Shown one piece after another: positions 1-9,684 of a DNA stretch of 64,000 nucleotides; the first letter of the stretch is position 1, and every line of letters starts with the position of its first letter. The notes beneath the pieces are model-generated. The model saw nothing but the letters and a program-made list of their open reading frames with translations, was not told the DNA's origin and did no database searches. The translations under genes and the position numbers were made by a program. The stretch comes from Coprothermobacter proteolyticus DSM 5265 (GTDB taxonomy: Bacteria; Coprothermobacterota; Coprothermobacteria; Coprothermobacterales; Coprothermobacteraceae), in NCBI RefSeq assembly GCF_000020945.1, contig NC_011295.1:1178001-1242000 (forward strand). Direction: 5' to 3'.

Positions 1-413
1 CGCCATGCCCATAAAACATCTTCGATTTCATCAAGTGCCATGAATGAAAAATCACGCGAGTGCGATGGGGTTTCAATAATCACTTCATGATATCCAAAGC
101 CCACCATACTCCTATGTAAGTCATTTCCTGTTACTGTGTTTAGCTCTAAATCTGGTGAAAGTGCAGGGTACTTATTTCTAACCACTCTTAGTGTCCATCC
201 TCGTTGGTTGGATCCAGTACCTGGGCTCCTGTATGCCAGTACTTCTGGTGGAGTCATTAGTTCATTCCCGGAACAAAAGGGGCACTCCTCGCTCCATTCG
301 GCAAATTCTTCCACTTGAGCAGTTCTGTGATTAGCATCTATGGGCCTTTGGGCTCTTTCGGGGGCTATTATGACCCAGCTACCGGTAAGTGGATCTTTCC
401 TGAACTCTGGCAT
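1..413 (-). CDS. galT: Galactose-1-phosphate uridylyltransferase (N-terminal part, cut by window edge)
   Basis: Reading the minus strand from the ATG at 413 gives 137 residues that run off the left edge. The protein opens MPEFRKDPLTGSWVIIAPER, a typical GalT start. It has a CPFCSG zinc-binding motif near residue 44, followed by RVVRNKYPALSP and HEVIIETPSHSRDF, all GalT signatures. GalT swaps UMP between UDP-glucose and galactose-1-phosphate in the Leloir pathway. It starts 17 bp after the glgA stop, so the two are probably co-transcribed and link galactose entry to glycogen synthesis. A galE-like epimerase lies at 20279-21220. The C-terminal half, including the catalytic His-Pro-His, is outside the window. 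The family assignment is firm. Confidence 0.93.
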   Translation of the reverse strand, partial: MPEFRKDPLTGSWVIIAPERAQRPIDANHRTAQVEEFAEWSEECPFCSGNELMTPPEVLAYRSPGTGSNQRGWTLRVVRNKYPALSPDLELNTVTGNDLHRSMVGFGYHEVIIETPSHSRDFSFMALDEIEDVLWAW

Positions 414-430
414 GTATTACGCCCTCGGTT

Positions 431-1825
431 TCAACTGATAAGAGCTTTCTCATAAAGTTTCACGTACGCTTTAGCCGAACTATCCCAAGAGACATCAGAA
501 GCTATGGCTCTGTTGAAAAGGCTCTTGTGCATTTGTTCATCCTTGTAATAAGCAACTGCTCTCTTAACAGCCCCTAGCAAACCATCAACAGTAGGCTCGT
601 CAAACACAAAACCGTTGCCGTTTGGTTCTTTTTCAGCATCAAATACCGTGTCTGCCAACCCACCTGTACGCCTTACTATGGGAATACTGCCATATCTTAG
701 CGCTATCATCTGCCCAAGACCGCAGGGTTCAAACCTGGAAGGCATAAGAAAATGTGTGCTACCAGCATAGATTCGCTGAGCCAACACAGGATCGAAGGTT
801 ATGTTTACTGAGACCATGTTATGGTACTTACCGGCTTTCTTAAAGAGCAATTCTTCGTATTTCTTATCACCCGTACCCAGAGCAACAAGCTGCGCACCCA
901 GCTCCACGATGGAGTCTAAGGCTTCAGCTACCAAATCAATTCCCTTTTGCTCCACAAACCTACTAACCAAACCAATCACTGGATACGGTCCATTTTCCAA
1001 ATTCAGTTCTTTCCTCAGAGCTTCTGTATTTGCAAGTTTTTTCTCCCACTCGTTAGTAAAGTTTACATAAATGTGTGGGTCGGTAGCCGGGTTATAAAGC
1101 TCCACATCGATGCCGTTGAGAATACCTATGAGCCTGTCTTTTCTTTGGACGAGCACGTTCTCTAATCCCACGCCGTATTCTGGTGTTAGTATTTCCTTCG
1201 CATACGTGGGACTAACAGTGGTAACATAGTCGGCACATAAGATGCCACCTTTCATGGGGTTCATCGTGTTGTCATCTTGTCTTATCAGGGCATCCATGTC
1301 AGGTGTCAATTTCAGAAAACCCGAAAGCGACCGACTACATAAACCTTGGTAAGCAAGGTTATGTATGGTGAATACGGTTTTAAAAGGAAGTCCATCCTGT
1401 CGTACCAACACAGGCACTAAGGCAGTGTGCCAGTCATTAGCATGAAGAATATCAAATTTCTCACGTTTCGCAAGTTCCAAAGTGCCCATACTAAATGCGA
1501 AAAACCGTTCTGCATCGTCTTTCTCTCCATAGATATTGCTTCTGGAGAAATACTTTTCCTGCTCAAGAAAATAGTGCAAAATGCCATCTTTGTCTACACA
1601 TTTGAAAACTCTAAAAAGCATCGGACCAACACCTGTCTCCACGTTCAGGGCTGTCTCTTCTTCTAAAACGAACTGCTCTCTATCGATGCTCTGGTAAAGG
1701 GGTACAACAGTAGCGGCATTCACACCTTGGCGACTTATGTATTTGGGCAAAGCACCCAACACGTCGGCTAGGCCCCCAACTTTCACAAATGGTGCACACT
1801 CAGCCCCTATTAGCAGTACTTTCAA
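431..1825 (-). CDS. glgA: Glycogen synthase (ADP-glucose type, GT5)
   Basis: This 464-aa protein transfers glucose from ADP-glucose (or UDP-glucose) to the growing alpha-1,4-glucan. The N-terminus contains KVGGLADVLGALPKY, the nucleotide-sugar binding loop of GT5 synthases. LHANDWHTALVP, VGLVSRFVEQKGIDL and the C-terminal PSRFEPCGLGQMIALRYG, with the catalytic Glu motif, are all present. Length is normal for the family (about 480). The open frame extends to a GTG at 1846, but AAGGAG at about 1836-1841 is best spaced for a TTG at 1825, which gives the family-typical start MKVLLIGAECAPF. galT follows 17 bp downstream. Glycogen phosphorylase is at 27594-30086, so the window holds both synthesis and breakdown enzymes. 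No glgC or glgB is seen here. Confidence 0.95.
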   Translation of the reverse strand: MKVLLIGAECAPFVKVGGLADVLGALPKYISRQGVNAATVVPLYQSIDREQFVLEEETALNVETGVGPMLFRVFKCVDKDGILHYFLEQEKYFSRSNIYGEKDDAERFFAFSMGTLELAKREKFDILHANDWHTALVPVLVRQDGLPFKTVFTIHNLAYQGLCSRSLSGFLKLTPDMDALIRQDDNTMNPMKGGILCADYVTTVSPTYAKEILTPEYGVGLENVLVQRKDRLIGILNGIDVELYNPATDPHIYVNFTNEWEKKLANTEALRKELNLENGPYPVIGLVSRFVEQKGIDLVAEALDSIVELGAQLVALGTGDKKYEELLFKKAGKYHNMVSVNITFDPVLAQRIYAGSTHFLMPSRFEPCGLGQMIALRYGSIPIVRRTGGLADTVFDAEKEPNGNGFVFDEPTVDGLLGAVKRAVAYYKDEQMHKSLFNRAIASDVSWDSSAKAYVKLYEKALIS

Positions 1826-1862
1826 TGTTTTCACGCTCCTTATCACAGTACTCTAATAAAAA

Positions 1863-2636
1863 CTACGAAAGCTTATAAGCACTAGGAAGCCTATCCTTGA
1901 AAAGGTCGTTGTAACTGTTTATACTTTTCTGCAAAGCCAATCCCGGATCAATGTCAACCGCCAGTGCTTCCTCCTTAGTTTTCGTAGCTCTGTGTAGAAC
2001 TATGCCTCCAGGCGCAGTAATTTGACTAGCCCCTGTAAACTTGAGGCCTCGCTCTACACCTATTCTGTTGGCTGTTATCTCGAACACCCTATTCTCGATG
2101 CACCGAGTAACCATGGCATCCTGGCAATAAGGCAAAACAAGATTAGCTGGATGAAGCACAATCTGAGCTCCCATGAGAGCCAAGGTGCGCATAGCTTCAG
2201 GAAAAATCCAGTCGAAGCAGATCATGACCCCAAACACCGTGTCGTGCCAAGTAAAAGTGAAGAACTTATCGCCCCTATTGAAATAAAGCTTTTCTTCATT
2301 AAATAAGTGCACCTTCTGATAGATCTTTACCTCACCTTCAGGAGTGACCACAGCTGCAGAATTGTAAAAAACATCTCCAAAGCGCTCAGCAAAACCAAAA
2401 GCTAGTAGCGCTCCTTTTCTCTTGGAAAACTCCTGCATTCTCTTAATTGAAGGACCGTCATAAGGTTCGGCTAAAGTGACTATCTCTTCCTTGCTTTTGA
2501 ACACATAACCAGTATTTGCAAGCTCTGGAAACACGATAACTTCGGCATCCAACGTTGAAGCCATATCGATCATTTTAGAAACGTTATATTCTTTATCACC
2601 AAACTTTGGTCTAAACTGCACATATCCGACTTTCAC
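1863..2636 (-). CDS. Carbon-nitrogen hydrolase (nitrilase superfamily amidase)
   Basis: A 257-aa cytosolic amidase of the nitrilase fold. The Glu-Lys-Cys catalytic triad is visible: FPELANTGY (Glu near residue 38), KVHLFNEEKLYF (Lys near 108) and MICFDWIFPEAMR (Cys near 142). Length fits the single-domain amidase branches such as omega-amidase or N-carbamoyl amidases. The substrate cannot be told from sequence alone. It starts with GTG behind a good GGGAGGTG ribosome-binding site. It lies 37 bp upstream of glgA on the same strand, but nothing ties its function to glycogen. A second, more divergent member of the superfamily is at 16454-17440. Confidence 0.85.
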   Translation of the reverse strand: MKVGYVQFRPKFGDKEYNVSKMIDMASTLDAEVIVFPELANTGYVFKSKEEIVTLAEPYDGPSIKRMQEFSKRKGALLAFGFAERFGDVFYNSAAVVTPEGEVKIYQKVHLFNEEKLYFNRGDKFFTFTWHDTVFGVMICFDWIFPEAMRTLALMGAQIVLHPANLVLPYCQDAMVTRCIENRVFEITANRIGVERGLKFTGASQITAPGGIVLHRATKTKEEALAVDIDPGLALQKSINSYNDLFKDRLPSAYKLS

Positions 2637-2812
2637 AGGTGCACCTCCCTTTTATCAATGCCCTTGCCTGCGCACTTCGTACTTATCAGTATAATGCCAC
2701 GCTTTCTGTCAGAGAAGTACAGCTCAATCAAGGCTTATAATAATGAAAGAAGAAAGTGTACGTTACATCGCAATAGGAAAACCTAAAAACACACACTTAG
2801 GAGGTGAGCCCG

Positions 2813-3724
2813 TTGAAGAATTTCGACGAGCTATTGGAGTCCGTAAAGAAGGCAAACCCCGTGAAAGTCGCAGTGGCCCAAGCCAACGACATGGAAGTCA
2901 TTGAAACAGTAAAAATGGCAACAGAAAAGGGCATTGCCCAGTTTTATTTGGTAGGCGATGCCAAAGAAATTCAGGAGAAATGTCAGCAGCTAAATGTGGA
3001 CATGAATAAGGTTGAGATCATCGATGAACCCGAGCTTGAGAACGCACCCAGAGCAGCTGTATCACTGGTGAGCAGCGGAAAAGCGCAGGTTGTAATGAAG
3101 GGCTTAATTCACACAGCTGACTACCTCAGAGCCATTTTAGACAAGGAAATTGGGTTGAGAAAAGACAAGAGTTTGCTTAGCCACGTGGGAGTATTTCAAG
3201 TTCCTGCATTTGATAGATTTATCATCTTAACTGATGCAGCTATGATCATTGCACCAGATCTCCAGCAAAAAGTGTCCATCATAGAGAATGCTGTCGTGGT
3301 AGCTCGTGCATTGGGAATTGAGATGCCAAAAGTAGCAGCTTTGTCAGCAGTAGAGACGGTCAATCCAGACATGGTTTCCAGTGTGGAAGCCGCTATTTTG
3401 GCAAAAATGAGTGAAAGAGGCCAGATAAAGAATTGCATCGTAGATGGTCCTTTGGCTTTTGATAACGCCATTTCAAAGGAAGCAGCCGAACACAAAGGTA
3501 TCAAATCACCAGTAGCTGGTGCTGCCGACATTTTACTGGTACCTGATATTGAAGCGGGCAATATCCTCTATAAATCATTTACTTATGCTGCGGGAGCCAG
3601 CATGGCAGGCATTGTGGTGGGAGCCAAGGCGCCCGTAGTTTTAACTAGCCGTGCAGACACAGCCGAAAGCAAACTGTATTCCATTGCTTTGGCTGTTCAA
3701 GTAGCAAATTCCCAGAGCCAGTAA
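2813..3724 (+). CDS. Phosphate acetyl/butyryltransferase family enzyme
   Basis: A 303-aa protein of the phosphate acyltransferase family (Pta/Ptb), which interconverts acyl-CoA and acyl-phosphate. It shows the Ptb-type features VMKGLIHTADYLRAIL, LLSHVGVFQVP, ILTDAAMIIAPDL and the C-terminal AGIVVGAKAPVVLTSRADTAE. The length of about 300 matches phosphotransbutyrylase better than acetyl-specific Pta (about 330). The frame could begin at a GTG at 2804, but AGGAGGTG at 2799-2806 is correctly spaced only for the TTG at 2813. No butyrate kinase gene is adjacent. The gene stands alone and ends at a strong hairpin. In a fermenter it would serve ATP-yielding conversion of acyl-CoA, possibly branched-chain acyl-CoAs from amino acids; that is inference. 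Confidence 0.88.
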   Translation: MKNFDELLESVKKANPVKVAVAQANDMEVIETVKMATEKGIAQFYLVGDAKEIQEKCQQLNVDMNKVEIIDEPELENAPRAAVSLVSSGKAQVVMKGLIHTADYLRAILDKEIGLRKDKSLLSHVGVFQVPAFDRFIILTDAAMIIAPDLQQKVSIIENAVVVARALGIEMPKVAALSAVETVNPDMVSSVEAAILAKMSERGQIKNCIVDGPLAFDNAISKEAAEHKGIKSPVAGAADILLVPDIEAGNILYKSFTYAAGASMAGIVVGAKAPVVLTSRADTAESKLYSIALAVQVANSQSQ

Positions 3725-3762
3725 AGTCTAATAAAATAAGTTCTGTAGTAAGTAAAAAACAA

Positions 3763-3788
3763 AAGGGCCCTGCTTTCACAGGGCCCTT
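3763..3788 (+). terminator. Hairpin terminator after the phosphate acyltransferase gene
   Basis: A 10-bp perfect inverted repeat, AAGGGCCCTG / CAGGGCCCTT, with a 6-nt loop lies 39 bp after the stop codon. The downstream tract is only moderately T-rich. A second, imperfect hairpin (CTTCG-A-GGGCT / AGCCC-CGAAG, 3801-3828) follows at once. Together they separate this gene from the pyr promoter. The remaining intergenic DNA to 3981 shows no gene. Confidence 0.75.
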
Positions 3789-3981
3789 ACCTTTCTCAAG
3801 CTTCGAGGGCTTGGGGTTAGCCCCGAAGGGTGGATAGGGAGGTGTAAGGTGTTCTTTTCGATATGTATTATGCCAAAATTTATGCCTTATGACAACATAC
3901 AATGTTAAGTGTATTTAACAAACTTTTGTATGGTTTTCTACACCCGCTGGTGCATAATATGTTCTCTTCTCACCAAATCCC

Positions 3982-4009
3982 TTAACGATCAAATGCCTTA
4001 TGCTATAAT
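3982..4009 (+). promoter_or_regulatory. Promoter of the pyr operon
   Basis: A -35-like TTAACG (3982-3987), a 16-bp spacer and a perfect TATAAT (4004-4009). The -10 is preceded by TG one base upstream (extended -10). Transcription would start near 4016, just before the PyrR leader. Confidence 0.7.
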
Positions 4010-4020
4010 TGTCCTAGCAA

Positions 4021-4667
<647 letters not shown>

Positions 4668-4698
4668 CAAGCAGAACAACAACATTGGGCATCCATGT

Positions 4699-4747
4699 CC
4701 CTTTAAAGTCAGTCCCGTGAGGCTGAAAAGGGTGCCAAAGAAAGGGG
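4699..4747 (+). promoter_or_regulatory. PyrR-binding hairpin 2, before pyrB
   Basis: CCCTTT (4699-4704) and AAAGGG (4727-4732) close a hairpin with AGTCCCGTGAGGCT in the loop, the same PyrR motif as in leader 1. The pyrB Shine-Dalgarno AAAGGGG (4741-4747) follows 8 nt later, with no terminator between. CCCTTT could also pair with the Shine-Dalgarno itself. Control is therefore probably at translation, but its direction is not obvious from the sequence. Confidence 0.8.
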
Positions 4748-4757
4748 TGCAACAAAT

Positions 4758-5669
4758 ATGAAACATCTTTTGGGGTTAGAAAAGCTTTCCCGCGACGAGA
4801 TTTTGTCCATACTGCATCTGGCAGCTCCCATGAAAGACATTATTCTAAGAGAAGTTAAAAAGGTCCCCACTCTTCGAGGAAAAATAATTGGCACTTTGTT
4901 CTATGAGCCTTCCACCAGAACCAAGAACTCCTTTGAACTGGCAGCAAAGCTTTTAAGTGCTGACGTAGTCAGCGTCAGTGTGGCTACCAGTTCCGTTAAA
5001 AAGGGAGAAAGCCTTAAAGACACTGTGCTCACGTTGGAGGCTATGGGCATTGAAGCCATCGTCATAAGGCATAGTAGGAACGGTGTGCCAGCTTACTTGT
5101 CCAGCTGTTCAAAGGCTTCTATTATTAACGCAGGTGATGGGCAGCATGAACATCCCAGCCAAGCACTTTTGGATTTGTTCACCATTCAGCAATACAAAGG
5201 ACGCATAGAAGGCTTAAAAGTACTCATAGTGGGGGATATTATGCACAGCAGAGTAGCAAAATCCAATATCTATGGCTTGAGTAAGTTAGGAGCAGAGATC
5301 ATTGTTTCAGGCCCCCCTACTCTGATTCCAGAGGAAGTTAAGAATTATGCCCAGGTAGAATACGACTTGGACAATGCAATCAAGAAAGCAGATGTTGTTA
5401 ACGTGCTTAGGCTGCAGCTGGAACGTCAGGAAGCTGGGCTCATAACGTCATTAGAGGAATACCATCGGTTCTACGGCCTTACCAAAGAGAGAATGGCAAA
5501 AGCAAAAGAAGACCTACTTGTACTCCACCCAGGGCCCATGAATAGAGGGGTGGAAATCGATGAAGAAGTAGCTTACTGCGACAAGAGTGCCATACAAGAA
5601 CAAGTGTCCAACGGTGTTGCCGTAAGAATGGCAATTTACTATACGCTGATGGGAGGTAGGGAGGAATGA
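4758..5669 (+). CDS. pyrB: Aspartate carbamoyltransferase catalytic subunit
   Basis: A 303-aa enzyme joining carbamoyl phosphate and L-aspartate to N-carbamoylaspartate, the committed step of UMP synthesis. The carbamoyl-phosphate site [13 protein letters not shown] (STRT at 52-55) and [17 protein letters not shown] are intact, and so is the C-terminal [13 protein letters not shown]. Length is typical (about 305). ATG start; its last 4 bp overlap the start of pyrC. No pyrI regulatory subunit is present, so control is likely through PyrR only. carAB is not in the window. Confidence 0.97.
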
Positions 5670-6904
5670 TCATTAAAAACTGCACTGCTTTTGTGAACGA
5701 CGAATTTCAAAAAATGGACCTAAGAATAGAAAACGGCACAATTGCTGAGATCGGAGTAAATCTTGTAGGTGACGATGAAGTGCATGATTGCAACGGGATG
5801 ATTGTTTCTCCAGCATTTGTGGATCTGCATACCCACCTAAGAATAGGGCAGGAGTACAAAGAAGACCCGCAAATTACCGTAGAGAAAGCAATTAGAGGTG
5901 GTTACTGCGCCATAAATGTGATGCCGAACACTGTTCCACCCGTAAACACCGCTCCCATGGTCGAATACATAAAAGAGCTAAAAAAACCGGAAGGTTTCTC
6001 CATCATGGTCACAGGTGCCATAACCTGCGATGGCTTACTTGCAGAAATAGAAAACATGTCAGAAGCTGGTGCAATTGCCATCAGTGACGACGGAAATTGG
6101 ACCGAAAATAGCTTTATCTTCTATCAAGCACTTAAGTACGCTAAAAGGCACGATCTTTTGGTCATAGACCATGCTCAAGACACGGTACTTTTCAAGTCGG
6201 GACGCATTTACGAAGGTCAAGTAAGCTTTCAAACAGGATTAAAAGGATTTCCCAAAGCAGCTGAAGCGCACGCAGTCTACAGAGACGGTACACTAAACCT
6301 GACGGTGGGAGCAAAACTACACATAACACACTTGTCAACCGTTATGGGACTAGATACCATAAGTTTTCTTAAGCACCTGGGCAGCCATATTACAGCTGAT
6401 GTTACACCACACCATCTGCTATTCGACGACACCGCTTACCTCGAATATGAAACCAAGCTAAAAGCCAACCCACCTTTCGGCGATGACAGAGACAGGAAAG
6501 CACTCATTCATGCATTAAGAAGTGCTGAAATAGCAGCCATTGCCACAGACCACGCCCCTCACTCCGAACCCGAAAAAGACCAAGAATGGGAAGATGCGCC
6601 TTATGGCATTGCCAGCATTGACACAGCCTTTGAAGCTCTTTATGAAGGATTAGTAAAAACAAATCTTGTGCCCCTGGAAATACTGCTCAGTGCTTTGAGT
6701 ACAAGACCAGCTCAGATTCTTGGTATGAAGCATGGCATAGCGGTGGGCAATAATGCCAATTTAGTCTTCATAAAAGAAAACGAGCCTCATGTCATAAGCA
6801 GCTGCATGGGGGCAAAGAATAATCCCTATGTGGGAAAAGATTCCTCTGCAAAGATCATGGGCTTGATGCTAGACGGCACGATGGTGTACAAACATGCTCA
6901 ATGA
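5666..6904 (+). CDS. pyrC: Dihydroorotase
   Basis: A 412-aa zinc amidohydrolase that closes carbamoylaspartate to dihydroorotate. Metal ligands are visible in [10 protein letters not shown] (His55, His57), [15 protein letters not shown] and ATDHAPHS (catalytic Asp). This is the type I form, found in multi-gene pyr operons of Firmicutes and relatives. It overlaps pyrB by 4 bp (ATGA) and runs 11 bp into pyrK, implying translational coupling. Length is close to the usual 425. Confidence 0.96.
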
Positions 6905-7583
6905 AACCTTTAAGTTGGAAAAAACCGATCTGGGGCATTATGTAGTTGTTTTTTTCGGGCCGGTTGCAGAAGAAAACCTTCCGCAACCGGGGCAGTTTTA
7001 CATGTTCTACAAAGAATATGTGAAAAAACCCTTCTCTGTAGCATTTCTTAAGGAAAACCGCCTCTTCTTCATCATAAAGAAAGTTGGGCCCTTCACTAGT
7101 AGTATTCCTGATGAAGTCAGGGTTGAGGGCCCTTACGGAAAGCCTTTCCCTGCCGTGGTAACCAATACTTTCCTCATTAGTGGGGGCGCCGGCATAGCAC
7201 CCATATGCTTCCTCGCAGAGAAGCTTACAGAGCAAAACTTACCCTTTACGTGGTTGCACGGTGAAAGCAAGGCAGAAAATCTAATCTTGCTAGATTACTT
7301 ACCAGTAAAACCAAATAAGGTCTCGGTGGAACCCACTCTAGTCACAGATCTTCTACCCAAAGAAGCACAGTTCTATTGTGCTTGTGGCCCAAAGCCCATG
7401 CTTAAAGGGCTACACAGTAAATGGGGCACAAATGGCTTTGTTTCCTTGGAAGAACGCATGTCGTGTGGTTTCGGAGCTTGTTACGGCTGCGTAATTCCCA
7501 CCACATCTGGATACCAAAGGGTTTGTAAAGAAGGACCCGTCTTCGAGGCAGGTGAACTGTTATGGCAGGAGCTGTGCGTTTAA
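6894..7583 (+). CDS. pyrK: Dihydroorotate dehydrogenase electron-transfer subunit
   Basis: A 229-aa iron-sulfur flavoprotein that passes electrons from PyrD (type 1B) to NAD+. The FAD/NAD region has GPYGKPFP and the nucleotide loop SGGAGIAPICFLAEKL near residue 100. The C-terminal cluster MSCGFGACYGCVIP, followed by a fourth Cys in YQRVCKEGP, supplies the four ligands of the [2Fe-2S] centre. Slightly shorter than the typical 250-260 aa. It overlaps both pyrC (11 bp) and pyrD (22 bp), fitting a tight heterotetramer made from coupled genes. Confidence 0.95.
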   Translation: MLNETFKLEKTDLGHYVVVFFGPVAEENLPQPGQFYMFYKEYVKKPFSVAFLKENRLFFIIKKVGPFTSSIPDEVRVEGPYGKPFPAVVTNTFLISGGAGIAPICFLAEKLTEQNLPFTWLHGESKAENLILLDYLPVKPNKVSVEPTLVTDLLPKEAQFYCACGPKPMLKGLHSKWGTNGFVSLEERMSCGFGACYGCVIPTTSGYQRVCKEGPVFEAGELLWQELCV

Positions 7584-8386
7584 AGAAGCTTACCTTGAAA
7601 AATCCTTTCATAGCGAGCTCAGGAACGTGCGGCTACGCGGACGCCGATCTCATACCGCTAGACAAGTTTGGTGCTGCAGTGACCAAAACCATAACCCTGC
7701 TGCCGCGTCAAGGAAACAGGCCTCCGCGATTGGTGGAAACGCCAGCTGGTCTCGTTAATAGCATAGGCTTGCAGAACATGGGTTTGGAAGCCTTTAAACA
7801 ATTTCTCACAGATTTCAAGAAGCCCACTACCCTGATTGTGTCCGTCGGTGGTGAATCACCCGAAGACTTTGCCACCATAGTTGAGGAACTGAACACCTAT
7901 GACCTTATTGACGCGTTTGAGCTCAACCTTTCTTGTCCAAACGTAAAAACAGGAGGAGAAGTGGTCGGCAAGGATTACGTTACCGTATCTAACATACTGG
8001 AAGCATCCTTGAAAAGCACAACAAAGCCGCTTTTAGTCAAACTATCACCCTTCACAGAACAGTTAGATAAGATTCTGCAGCACTGGGAAAGCAAGGTAGA
8101 AGCGTTTGTGCTCTTTAATACATTTCCCGCCATGGACATCGACCCCCGCTCTGGCAAACCCGTTCTGGGCGCAGTAAGCGGTGGACTAAGTGGCCCTGCC
8201 ATATACCCCATCGTCCTCAATAGCATTTACAAATACTCAAAGGCACACACCTTAGTTGCTTCAGGAGGCATTGCCACTACCGATATCGCAAAGAAGTTCA
8301 TAATGGCAGGTGCCAGAGCACTTGAGATTGGTACCGGAAATCTGTGGAATCCTGCTTTCATAGAAATGCTTCTTAAGGAGGTGTAA
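7562..8386 (+). CDS. pyrD: Dihydroorotate dehydrogenase, type 1B catalytic subunit
   Basis: A 274-aa FMN enzyme that oxidises dihydroorotate to orotate. The start LKKLTLKNPFIASSGTCGY, the ELNLSCPNVKTGG motif with the catalytic-loop Cys and the C-terminal FMN-phosphate site VASGGIATTDIAKKFIMAGA identify the family. Pairing with pyrK marks it as the NAD-linked 1B form, which suits an anaerobe. Somewhat short compared with the usual 300 residues. It overlaps pyrK by 22 bp, and pyrF begins 7 bp after its stop. Confidence 0.95.
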   Translation: MAGAVRLKKLTLKNPFIASSGTCGYADADLIPLDKFGAAVTKTITLLPRQGNRPPRLVETPAGLVNSIGLQNMGLEAFKQFLTDFKKPTTLIVSVGGESPEDFATIVEELNTYDLIDAFELNLSCPNVKTGGEVVGKDYVTVSNILEASLKSTTKPLLVKLSPFTEQLDKILQHWESKVEAFVLFNTFPAMDIDPRSGKPVLGAVSGGLSGPAIYPIVLNSIYKYSKAHTLVASGGIATTDIAKKFIMAGARALEIGTGNLWNPAFIEMLLKEV

Positions 8387-8392
8387 CAGCAT

Positions 8393-9100
8393 ATGAAACC
8401 CAATTTGGTACTGGCATTGGATTTTCAAAAAAGAGAGTGCATTGACTACTGGATAGAGCAAACACAGCACTTATTCGACTGGTACAAAGTCGGCATGGAG
8501 GCCTTCTACGCTCAGGGTGACTACACCATCGCTAAACTGTTTGAGCGCGGCAAACACATTTTTCTGGATCTTAAGCTCTCAGATATTCCTAACACCGTTT
8601 ACAAGGCCACAAAAGCCCTACTATCTCGCTATCCCATCGACATGATAAACGTTCATGCACTTAGCGGTAGAGATACTTTGTCAGCTTTCAAAGAAGCCTT
8701 AATGGAGATGGCCGATCTTTACAAAAAACCCATTAAAGCTATTGGTGTTACCCTGCTCACTAGCTTATCTGAAGAAGATCTGCAAATGCTTGGACTTACC
8801 AATATAGAGCAAACTGTAATGACCTTGGCTCACATTGTTAAAAACGCAGGCTTAGACGGTGTTGTTTGTTCCACAAAAGAGGCTCCACGGATAAAACAAA
8901 AACTAGGCGAAGAATTTCTCACAGTCACGCCAGGTATACGCTTTGACCAGCTTTCACCTCATGACCAGAAACGTACCGGTACTTTGCAAGAAGCTGTAAA
9001 AGTATCTGATTTCATCATTATTGGTAGGGCCTTAACCGAAGCCCAAAATCCTCAAGAGGCTATAAGAACTCTGCAAGAAAGGTGGGAACAACTCCCATGA
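8393..9100 (+). CDS. pyrF: Orotidine 5'-phosphate decarboxylase
   Basis: A 235-aa TIM-barrel enzyme that decarboxylates OMP to UMP. The catalytic FLDLKLSDIPNTVYKA (Asp-x-Lys-x-x-Asp) lies near residues 57-72. TPGIRF and the C-terminal phosphate-binding IIGRALTEAQNP are also present. AAGGAGGTG just before the ATG is an excellent ribosome-binding site. The gene order pyrD-F-E with a 4-bp overlap into pyrE is the common one in Firmicutes-like operons. Length is standard for group I enzymes. Confidence 0.96.
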   Translation: MKPNLVLALDFQKRECIDYWIEQTQHLFDWYKVGMEAFYAQGDYTIAKLFERGKHIFLDLKLSDIPNTVYKATKALLSRYPIDMINVHALSGRDTLSAFKEALMEMADLYKKPIKAIGVTLLTSLSEEDLQMLGLTNIEQTVMTLAHIVKNAGLDGVVCSTKEAPRIKQKLGEEFLTVTPGIRFDQLSPHDQKRTGTLQEAVKVSDFIIIGRALTEAQNPQEAIRTLQERWEQLP

Positions 9101-9684
9101 GAGTCTTGGAAATTCTTGAGAAACGTGGAGCTATTTTACATGGGCACTTTTTACTTGCCAGTGGCAAACATTCTGACGTTTATGTACAGTGTCAAAGGGC
9201 TTTTGTTTATCCTGAAGACACCGCGTTCATAGCCAAAGAACTTATTGGTAAAGCGCAAGAGCAGTGCGACATAAAGAACATTGCAGGCGTAGTTTCGCCT
9301 GCGCTAGGTGCAGTAATCATTGGCTACGAAGTAGCAAGGCAGCTAGATAAACCCTTCCTCTTTGCCGAGAGGGAAGACGGAAAGCTCACCTTCAGAAGAG
9401 GGTTCGAAATACAACAAAACGGGCATTACCTCACAGTAGAAGATGTGTTCACCACGGGCGGTTCTACCTTGGAGCTCATAAACTTGGTAGAAAACATGGG
9501 TGGCCTCGTTGATTATGCACTAGCCGTAGTTCAGCGTCAGAAAGAAATAGCCCTGCCCGTTCCACATGACAGTCTTATATTCTTGGATCTACCCCTCTAT
9601 GAGCCAGAGAACTGCCCTTTGTGCAAAGCTGGTATACCTCTAGTCAAACCAGGAACAAAGCAGCAACAAAAAACCTCATCATAG
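9097..9684 (+). CDS. pyrE: Orotate phosphoribosyltransferase
   Basis: A 195-aa type I PRTase joining orotate and PRPP to OMP. The PRPP loop VEDVFTTGGSTLELINLV and the N-terminal HFLLASGKHSDVYVQCQ are diagnostic. The open frame reaches back to a GTG at 9082, but the ATG at 9097 overlaps the pyrF stop as ATGA and sits after AGGTGGG, so it is the likelier start. Last gene of the pyr operon. Its 3' end overlaps the convergent PLP-enzyme gene by 6 bp, with no room for a terminator between them. Confidence 0.95.
   Translation: MRVLEILEKRGAILHGHFLLASGKHSDVYVQCQRAFVYPEDTAFIAKELIGKAQEQCDIKNIAGVVSPALGAVIIGYEVARQLDKPFLFAEREDGKLTFRRGFEIQQNGHYLTVEDVFTTGGSTLELINLVENMGGLVDYALAVVQRQKEIALPVPHDSLIFLDLPLYEPENCPLCKAGIPLVKPGTKQQQKTSS

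Noticed and set aside
136-318. 60-codon plus-strand open frame at the left edge
   Set aside because: It is the antisense of galT, whose protein on the minus strand has clear family motifs.
2736-2741. TATAAT upstream of the phosphate acyltransferase gene as a full promoter
   Set aside because: No acceptable -35 at 16-18 bp; left unannotated because the evidence is only one hexamer.
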